Shown: one piece after another, positions 13,579 through 18,786 of the stretch
Numbering within the stretch: the stretch's first letter is position 1
How the letters are laid out: each line of letters starts with the position of its first letter
From: JBDTOX01 sp039933015
Lineage (GTDB): Bacteria; Pseudomonadota; Gammaproteobacteria; Burkholderiales; Methylophilaceae
Assembly (NCBI GenBank): GCA_039933015.1
Contig: JBDTOX010000013.1
Span: 1-18,786 of the forward strand
Direction: 5' to 3'
Length of the DNA: 18,786 nucleotides
Position numbers and translations under genes: made by a program
Notes under the pieces: generated by a model
What the model was told of the DNA's origin: nothing
The model's input: only the letters and a program-made list of their open reading frames with translations
Database searches by the model: none

Positions 13579-14661
13579 ATGCAAACACTACAAGTCGAAC
13601 TAGGCGAACGCGCGTACCCCATTCATATCGGCCAACATCTGTTGAGCCAGGCAGATCTGATTTTGCCGCATTTAAAGCGTAAGCAAGTGGCGGTTGTGAC
13701 TAACACAACGGTGGCACCGCTGTATCTGGAAAAACTTGCACAGCCTTTGCGTGCAGCTGGGGTTGCAGTGATTCCGATTATCCTGCCAGATGGCGAAGCC
13801 TATAAAAATGCTGAAACGCTAAATTTAATTTACGATGCATTGCTCCAGAATCGCTGTGAGCGCAGCACCACCTTGATAGCGCTGGGCGGTGGTGTGATAG
13901 GAGATCTCACAGGCTATGCCGCTGCCACATACTTGCGTGGCGTACCTTTTATCCAGATACCTACCACCCTGCTCTCGCAGGTGGATTCTTCAGTAGGTGG
14001 AAAAACGGGTATTAATCACCCCTTGGGCAAAAACATGATAGGCGCGTTTTATCAGCCACAGCTGGTGCTGGCAGATATTGATACGCTCAATACTTTGCCC
14101 GCGCGTGAGCTCTCGGCAGGCTTGGCCGAGGTGATTAAATATGGACTGATACGAGATGCCGATTTTTTCTCATGGCTAGAGCGCAACATGCCGCAATTGG
14201 TAGGCCTCGATCCCCAAGCTTTGGCCTATGCCATTTATCGCTCCTGTCAGAATAAAGCCGAGGTTGTGGCCGCAGACGAGCGCGAAACTGGCGAACGCGC
14301 CCTGCTCAACCTGGGCCACACATTCGGCCATGCAATTGAGAACGCCATGGGTTATGGGGTCTGGCTGCATGGCGAGGCGGTGGCTGCCGGCACCATGCTG
14401 GCGGCAGACCTCTCACGCCGTATGGGATGGCTAAACGAGGCGGAGCTCACGCGCATGACCCATATTTTCAAGGCAGCCAATCTGCCGGTCAATGCCCCTG
14501 ATTTAGGTGTAGCGCGCTATCTTGACCTCATGGGGCTGGATAAAAAAGTGGTAGATGGAAAAATCCGTTTGGTCTTGCAGCAAGGTATAGGTAAATCCAT
14601 GGTCAGTAGCGATTACGATGCTGACTTGCTGCATGCAACCCTCGCGCCAGGGCAAGCATGA
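13579..14661 (+). CDS. aroB: 3-dehydroquinate synthase
   Basis: It cyclises DAHP to 3-dehydroquinate, the second step of the shikimate pathway, using NAD and a divalent metal. The 360-residue protein shows the NAD-binding region LGGGVIGDLTGYAAATYLRG, the loop PTTLLSQVDSSVGGKTGIN and LGKNMIGAFYQP. Metal ligands are visible as the conserved Glu in LAEVIKYG and the histidines in LNLGHTFGHAIE and WLHGEAVAAG. Its ATG follows the aroK stop by one base and its stop overlaps the downstream dgt start (ATGA), so aroK, aroB and dgt are likely co-translated. Confidence 0.97.
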   Translation: MQTLQVELGERAYPIHIGQHLLSQADLILPHLKRKQVAVVTNTTVAPLYLEKLAQPLRAAGVAVIPIILPDGEAYKNAETLNLIYDALLQNRCERSTTLIALGGGVIGDLTGYAAATYLRGVPFIQIPTTLLSQVDSSVGGKTGINHPLGKNMIGAFYQPQLVLADIDTLNTLPARELSAGLAEVIKYGLIRDADFFSWLERNMPQLVGLDPQALAYAIYRSCQNKAEVVAADERETGERALLNLGHTFGHAIENAMGYGVWLHGEAVAAGTMLAADLSRRMGWLNEAELTRMTHIFKAANLPVNAPDLGVARYLDLMGLDKKVVDGKIRLVLQQGIGKSMVSSDYDADLLHATLAPGQA

Positions 14662-15785
14662 ACGAGTTGGCCGCATACGCAGCCTGCCCTGAAAAAACGC
14701 AAGGCAGGCGTCATGCAGAACAACCCCCGCAAGGTCGTAATGACTTTCAGCGTGACCGCGATCGCATTATCCATTCCAGCGCATTTCGTCGGCTGGAGTA
14801 CAAGACCCAGGTCTTTGTTAATCATGAAGGCGATTTATTCCGCACGCGCCTGACGCATAGCCTGGAAGTCGCGCAAATTGGCCGTGGCATTGCGCGTAGC
14901 CTGCGCCTGCATGAAGACCTCGTTGAAGCCATTGCCCTTGCCCATGATCTTGGCCACACGCCTTTTGGCCATGCCGGACAAGATGCGTTAAACGCCTGCA
15001 TGCACGATTTCGGTGGTTTTGAGCACAACCTGCAATCGCTGCGCGTAGTAGATCACCTCGAACAACGCTATGCCGAGTTCGATGGCTTGAACCTGACTTT
15101 TGAGGTGCGTGAAGGCATACTCAAACACTGCTCATTAAAAAACGCCAAATCATTGGGCGATGTCGGCGCGCGCTTCATCAATAAGCGTCAACCCTCGCTG
15201 GAAGCGCAGGTCGCCAACCTTGCCGACGAGATCGCCTATAACAACCATGATGTAGACGATGGCCTGCGTTCTGGCCTGATCACGCTGGATCAGCTCGCGG
15301 AAGTCCAGATCTTTGCCGAACATCTGACGCGTGTGCGAGAAAAGTACCCCGCACTCAACGGCAGGCGCCTGGTGCATGAAACCGTGCGCCGCATGATTAA
15401 CTCGCTGGTAGTGGATTTATGTAGCCAGAGCAGCGCAAATATCGCACAGGTACAGCCCGGCAGCATGGAAGACATCCGCACAGCACCGCAGCTCATAGGC
15501 TTTAGCGAAGATATGTGGCGGCAACAAGCCGAACTTAAACGCTTCTTGCGTACCAGGCTGTATCAGCATTACCGCGTTAATCGCATGAGCGCAAAAGCGC
15601 AGCGCATCGTGCAGGAACTGTTTGCCGTATTTATTCAGGATATAGGCCTGCTACCTGATGAATACCAGGAACGTGCCAATGCCGACCAAGCACGCGCAGT
15701 CGCTGACTATATTGCCGGCATGACAGATCGTTACGCCATCCGCGAATACCAGAGATTGTTTGCCGTGTCAGAGCGCGAGTTGTAG
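14658..15785 (+). CDS. dgt: dGTPase-like HD-domain triphosphohydrolase
   Basis: This HD-superfamily protein matches the deoxyguanosinetriphosphate triphosphohydrolase-like group, which hydrolyses dNTPs to deoxynucleosides and triphosphate. The 375-residue length fits the type-2 (non-E. coli) branch. The metal ligands are present: His67 (RLTHSLEVAQIGR), His96-Asp97 (ALAHDLGHTPFGHAG) and Asp190 (LADEIAYNNHDVDDGL). The N-terminal R-rich segment DRDRIIHSSAFRRLEYKTQV is typical. It overlaps aroB by 4 bp, and this aroB-dgt linkage is seen in related bacteria. Exact nucleotide preference cannot be read from sequence. No terminator is evident after its stop. Confidence 0.93.
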   Translation: MNELAAYAACPEKTQGRRHAEQPPQGRNDFQRDRDRIIHSSAFRRLEYKTQVFVNHEGDLFRTRLTHSLEVAQIGRGIARSLRLHEDLVEAIALAHDLGHTPFGHAGQDALNACMHDFGGFEHNLQSLRVVDHLEQRYAEFDGLNLTFEVREGILKHCSLKNAKSLGDVGARFINKRQPSLEAQVANLADEIAYNNHDVDDGLRSGLITLDQLAEVQIFAEHLTRVREKYPALNGRRLVHETVRRMINSLVVDLCSQSSANIAQVQPGSMEDIRTAPQLIGFSEDMWRQQAELKRFLRTRLYQHYRVNRMSAKAQRIVQELFAVFIQDIGLLPDEYQERANADQARAVADYIAGMTDRYAIREYQRLFAVSEREL

Positions 15786-15875
15786 CAGCTGCGCGAAAAC
15801 CAAATAGTGATGCGTCGCGATTCATATTCCAGTAAATCTCGTCTTGATACGCGCTTGTACCTCCTGAAACATCCA

Positions 15876-15897
15876 TTTGTTGCAAAATTACAACAAA
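15876..15897. repeat. AT-rich inverted repeat upstream of porin
   Basis: TTTGTTG (15876-15882) and CAACAAA (15891-15897) form a 7-bp inverted repeat around 8 nt. It lies about 35-55 bp upstream of the candidate porin -35 box and could be a regulator site or a weak hairpin. There is no recognisable match to a named operator. Confidence 0.25.
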
Positions 15898-15931
15898 AAT
15901 CCTGCTGACGGCTGAAAAACGACAACTTTAT

Positions 15932-15961
15932 TTGCGATTGCCTCATCCCCTTTGGCATACT
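15932..15961 (+). promoter_or_regulatory. Candidate porin promoter
   Basis: TTGCGA (15932-15937) and CATACT (15956-15961), separated by 18 bp, are the best sigma70-like pair in the 235-bp gap between dgt and the porin. They predict a leader of about 50 nt. The ribosome site TAGGAG (16009-16014) is near ideal, six bases before the ATG. A short 5-bp stem (15973-15977 with 15988-15992) lies in the leader. Confidence 0.4.
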
Positions 15962-16020
15962 GCAACTACCTGCTCGCAAAGGAATTCGCGAGAGTTAACT
16001 GGAACACATAGGAGATTCAC

Positions 16021-17199
16021 ATGAACAAGAAACTGAGTATGGCAGTTGCTGGTGCTGTAATGGCATTCGGCGCTTCTGCTGCTAACGCTGGCATCACCAT
16101 TCCCGCAGGCGACTGGACCGTGGACATCGGTGGTAACGTTAACGCTTACTACACCCACACCAACTTCTCTGGTGATTTGGATAACAGTGCAAAAGGCCAG
16201 TACGGTAGCAAATCAGCTAATACCGTGCAAACCGGCCTGCTGCCTTCCGCTATAGGCATCGGTGGTAAGACCCGTCAGAATGATCTGGACATTGCATTCC
16301 AGTTCACGTTCTTCGTAGGTTCTGATTCCGGTACCGGCCAAGCTTTCGGTGGCAACAGCCTGAATATTCGTCAATCCTACATGACCTTTGGCGACAAGAG
16401 CTGGGGTACCATCAAGGCCGGTCGTGACCTGGGTATTTTCGGTTCTGACGCTATCCTGTCCGACATGACCCTGCTGGGCGTGGGTGCTGGTGCTGGTGCT
16501 GGTGGTACCTCCACCCTAGGCCGTATCGGTGTTGGTTATCAATATGCTGACTGGATTGGCCAAATCAGCTACATGTCGCCTAACTGGAACGGCTTCAGTT
16601 TTGCAGCAGGTATTGATGAAGGTTTTGCAAATGCAGCAGATAACACCAATCACAACCTCGGTTATCAAGCTAAAGCTAGCTACGAATGGGCTGGCGATGT
16701 TGCTGGTAAAGTTTGGGTGGGTGCCATTAATAATAAGCATGAAGGTAATGGCGTAGTAAGTGGCTATACCACCCGTGGCTGGGAACTGGGCGGTAAGGCT
16801 TCTGTAGCTGGTTTTGGCTTGGTTGGCTACTACTATGATGGTCGTGGTTTGTCTGGTGCAAGTTCAACTGCTTTCAGCAACGTGAGTTTGAATGGTGGTA
16901 TCAACTTCTTGGGTACCAATAAGACAGACGACAAGGGTGGCTACGTTCAAGGTACATATACACTGCCTGGCGTTGGTACCAAGCTGGGCCTGTCATGGGG
17001 CGAAAGCAAATCTGATCCTAGGGGTGCTGGTTCTGAATTCAAGAACGAAGCCTGGATCGTTGGCGCATATCACCCACTTACCAAGAGCCTGAACCTGGTG
17101 GCTGAATACACTGATAACAAGCTTGAAAATATCGGTGGTGTTTCTACCGTTGACGGTAAAGCAAGAACTGTATCTCTGGGCGCGATCCTGTTCTTCTAA
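16021..17199 (+). CDS. Outer-membrane general porin (Gram-negative porin family)
   Basis: The 392-residue precursor has a clean signal peptide (MNKKLSMAVAGAVMAFG...) likely cut after SAANA near residue 23. The mature part is a series of amphipathic beta strands with alternating aromatic and small residues, for example DIAFQFTFFVG and VGYQYADWIGQISYM, and ends in the porin C-terminal strand TVSLGAILFF with terminal Phe for barrel assembly. A Gly-Ala run (VGAGAGAGG, about 154-161) sits in a likely loop and is encoded by three GGTGCT hexamers (16483-16500). Codons are strongly skewed to GGT, GCT, AAC and CTG, unlike neighbouring genes, indicating high expression. Ion or solute preference cannot be inferred. 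It appears monocistronic, with its own terminator. Confidence 0.92.
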   Translation: MNKKLSMAVAGAVMAFGASAANAGITIPAGDWTVDIGGNVNAYYTHTNFSGDLDNSAKGQYGSKSANTVQTGLLPSAIGIGGKTRQNDLDIAFQFTFFVGSDSGTGQAFGGNSLNIRQSYMTFGDKSWGTIKAGRDLGIFGSDAILSDMTLLGVGAGAGAGGTSTLGRIGVGYQYADWIGQISYMSPNWNGFSFAAGIDEGFANAADNTNHNLGYQAKASYEWAGDVAGKVWVGAINNKHEGNGVVSGYTTRGWELGGKASVAGFGLVGYYYDGRGLSGASSTAFSNVSLNGGINFLGTNKTDDKGGYVQGTYTLPGVGTKLGLSWGESKSDPRGAGSEFKNEAWIVGAYHPLTKSLNLVAEYTDNKLENIGGVSTVDGKARTVSLGAILFF

Positions 17200-17226
17200 A
17201 TCTAATTTAGAAAACTTGAAAGCTTA

Positions 17227-17254
17227 AAAACGGCACCTGCGGGTGCCGTTTTTT
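17227..17254 (+). terminator. Rho-independent terminator of the porin gene
   Basis: ACGGCACC and GGTGCCGT form a perfect stem around loop TGCG, extendable by flanking A-T pairs (AAAACGGCACC, 17227-17237, with 17242 onward) and ending in a run of T. Located 28 bp after the porin stop. Confidence 0.92.
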
Positions 17255-17304
17255 ATTGCTTATGGTTTAATCGTTGATATTAATAATGAAGTGAAATTGA
17301 AGTT

Positions 17305-18531
17305 ATGAATGTGCAGAAAATAGGCCGTAATGCCCCGTGTCCCTGCGGCAGCGGTAAAAAATACAAGCACTGTTGTGCTGTGGCACAACAGTCAGCTTCT
17401 GTGCCTGTATCTGCGTCTAACGCTATGTTGCAATCCATGCGGGTAGCCTGGAATTTTTTCCACCAGGGCTTGGTGAGTGAGGCGGAAGCCAATTGCCATG
17501 CAGTGCTGCAATTAAAGCCCAGGCATGCAGATGCTTTGCATTTGTTGGGGGTCCTTGCTTTGCAAATGGGCAAGGCGGCTGAAGCGGTTGATTTGATTTC
17601 CAAGGCAATTCAGCAGGATATAAAAAATCCTGTGTGTTATAGCAATCTGGGCTTGGCTTATCATGAGCAAGGTCAACTGCCTGAAGCGATCAAGCAATAT
17701 CGCCGGGCGATTGCCATTAAGCCGGATTATGCCGATGCGCATTACAATTTACATGCGGCTGTGCTGGATGCTGACGATGTTAAGCCGGCGATGGTTTGTT
17801 TAAGGCGGGTGTTGGAGATTAACCCCCGTGATATTGATGCCCGGTTCATGCTGGGTGTATTGCTGGATTATACGGGCTACGCTGCTGAGGCCGCCGCTTG
17901 CTTTGCCGGCATTGAACAAGCACCAAGGGTTTATCAGGCGCGTCTGGATGCCTGGGAATATCTTAAATCAGCCAGCACACCATTGCCACCTATGATGGGG
18001 AGTGGCATACAGACCTTTACCCACGCCATCAACTTGGCGGTGCAAGACGGCTTGGTATTGGAGTTTGGCGTTCGCTTTGGTACGTCTATTCGTGTCATTG
18101 CCGAATTAGTCGAGCAGGAAGTACATGGATTCGACAGTTTTGAAGGATTGCCGGATGTTTGGCATCACGAACCCAAGGGTAGCTACACCACAAAGGGCGT
18201 GATTCCCACCGTGCCTGGGAATGTCAGCCTGCATGTGGGCTGGTTTGAAGATACTTTGCCCAAGTTCTTAAGCGACCATCATGGGCCGGTACGCTTTATT
18301 AACATTTATTGTGATATTTACAGTTCCACCAAAACAGTGCTTGAGCTGCTCGCTGCGCGTATGGTGGTGGGTACAGTCATTGTGTTCGATGAATATATCG
18401 GCAATGAACATTGGCGTCAGGACGAGTTCAAAGCATTGCAGGAAGCGGTTGCCCAGCATGGCTGGCGTTATGAATATATCAGTTTTAGTGTGTTCACCAA
18501 GCAAGTTGCGGTGCGCATCACCGGTATATAA
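17305..18531 (+). CDS. SEC-C / TPR / TylF-like methyltransferase fusion protein
   Basis: The 408-residue protein combines three parts. Residues 6-24 are a SEC-C zinc motif, GRNAPCPCGSGKKYKHCC, with ligands Cys12, Cys14, Cys23 and Cys24. Residues about 42-210 are tetratricopeptide repeats, clearest at 76-109, 110-143 (VCYSNLGLAYHEQGQLPEAI) and 144-177. Residues about 235-405 resemble the TylF/MycF/NovP-related class I methyltransferases: nucleotide-binding loop VLEFGVRFGTSI (251-262), HGFDSFEGLPDVW, INIYCDIYSSTKTVLE and VGTVIVFDEYIGNEHWRQDEF. The first aspartate of the usual IDCDLYSST motif is Tyr335; Asp337 is kept. There is no signal peptide, so it is probably cytoplasmic. Such domains often modify glycans or small metabolites, but the substrate is unknown. 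It starts 51 bp after the porin terminator. Confidence 0.85.
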   Translation: MNVQKIGRNAPCPCGSGKKYKHCCAVAQQSASVPVSASNAMLQSMRVAWNFFHQGLVSEAEANCHAVLQLKPRHADALHLLGVLALQMGKAAEAVDLISKAIQQDIKNPVCYSNLGLAYHEQGQLPEAIKQYRRAIAIKPDYADAHYNLHAAVLDADDVKPAMVCLRRVLEINPRDIDARFMLGVLLDYTGYAAEAAACFAGIEQAPRVYQARLDAWEYLKSASTPLPPMMGSGIQTFTHAINLAVQDGLVLEFGVRFGTSIRVIAELVEQEVHGFDSFEGLPDVWHHEPKGSYTTKGVIPTVPGNVSLHVGWFEDTLPKFLSDHHGPVRFINIYCDIYSSTKTVLELLAARMVVGTVIVFDEYIGNEHWRQDEFKALQEAVAQHGWRYEYISFSVFTKQVAVRITGI

Positions 18532-18568
18532 ATACTTATGCTAGCCAGCCTGGAGTTAGGTGCTTGCA

Positions 18569-18786
18569 ATGATTATTCTAGTTAATGCTAGAGCATATCT
18601 AGCCGACTTTATACAACTCAATGAAGCTTGGATTAATGAATATTTCCAGTTGGAGGATGCTGACCGTGAACTGGCAGCCAGGCCCGACAAAATCATTGAA
18701 GATGGCGGATATGTGTTTACCTTGCTGGAAAACAAGGAGGTAGTTGGTGTCTGTGCCTTGTTTAGGGATAAAGACAATACCTTTCA
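18569..18786 (+). CDS. GNAT-family N-acetyltransferase, N-terminal part (cut by window end)
   Basis: An open frame from ATG 18569 runs to the window edge, giving 72 residues. The sequence has an N-terminal strand (MIILVNARAYLADFIQL), the helix NEAWINEYFQLEDADRELAA, and the strand pair YVFTLLENKEVVGVCALFRD that precedes the acetyl-CoA-binding motif in GNAT enzymes. The acetyl-CoA loop (R/QxxGxG/A) lies outside the window, so the assignment rests on the first half only. GGAG and TAGG lie 9-15 nt upstream of the ATG. It is 37 bp after the methyltransferase fusion gene on the same strand, so the two may be co-transcribed. Substrate unknown. Confidence 0.7.
   Translation, partial: MIILVNARAYLADFIQLNEAWINEYFQLEDADRELAARPDKIIEDGGYVFTLLENKEVVGVCALFRDKDNTF

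Noticed and set aside
15940..15985. Possible sigma54 promoter (TTGGCAT...CTGC) upstream of the porin
   Set aside because: The spacing between the GG and GC elements is not the required 10 bp in any alignment tried.
1..18786. CRISPR array, prophage, toxin-antitoxin or defence system
   Set aside because: I saw no regularly spaced repeats, phage structural or integrase genes, or paired small genes. Apart from the IS relic, gene content is core metabolism and envelope functions.

Overview
The window looks like the chromosome of a betaproteobacterium, most likely a methylotroph of the Methylophilaceae. That placement is an inference from three things: gene order (trpGDC next to hemB, and ponA divergent from pilMNOPQ-aroK-aroB-dgt), a betaproteobacterial-type 16-strand porin, and intermediate GC content. 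No rRNA or other marker gene is present to confirm it. Most of the window is well-known core metabolism and envelope machinery.

Layout. Positions 1-134 carry the tail of an unrecognised gene, followed by a strong forward terminator and a decayed, frameshifted IS3-type OrfA relic on the minus strand. A sigma70-like promoter at the edge of that relic probably drives trpG-trpD-trpC-hemB (622-4041), which are packed with overlaps or gaps of 10 bp or less. trpE is not directly upstream. A minus-strand block converges on hemB with no gap. In transcription order it is mrcA (penicillin-binding protein 1A), a nucleotidyltransferase-like conserved protein, and ycgR (PilZ-domain c-di-GMP effector). From the shared intergenic region at 7861-8009 the type IV pilus alignment operon pilM-N-O-P-Q runs forward, followed by aroK, aroB and a dGTPase-like gene. 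A terminator-like hairpin lies between pilQ and aroK and abuts the aroK start codon. A highly expressed-looking porin with its own promoter region and terminator follows. The window ends with a SEC-C/TPR/methyltransferase fusion protein and the start of a GNAT acetyltransferase.

How the genes work together. TrpG, TrpD and TrpC perform glutamine-dependent anthranilate formation (with a TrpE encoded elsewhere), phosphoribosyl transfer and indole-glycerol phosphate formation. HemB makes porphobilinogen for haem. PilM (cytoplasm), PilN and PilO (inner membrane), PilP (lipoprotein) and PilQ (secretin) form the trans-envelope alignment complex of the type IV pilus. AroK and AroB serve the shikimate pathway, which supplies chorismate to the trp genes at the other end of the window. 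PBP1A, the porin and YcgR add envelope synthesis, permeability and motility control.

I did not find a CRISPR array, defence island, prophage or clearly new multi-gene system. The least ordinary items are the SEC-C/TPR/methyltransferase fusion, the nucleotidyltransferase-like protein with a degenerate catalytic motif, the IS relic with a promoter upstream of trpG, and the terminator hairpin fused to the aroK start.
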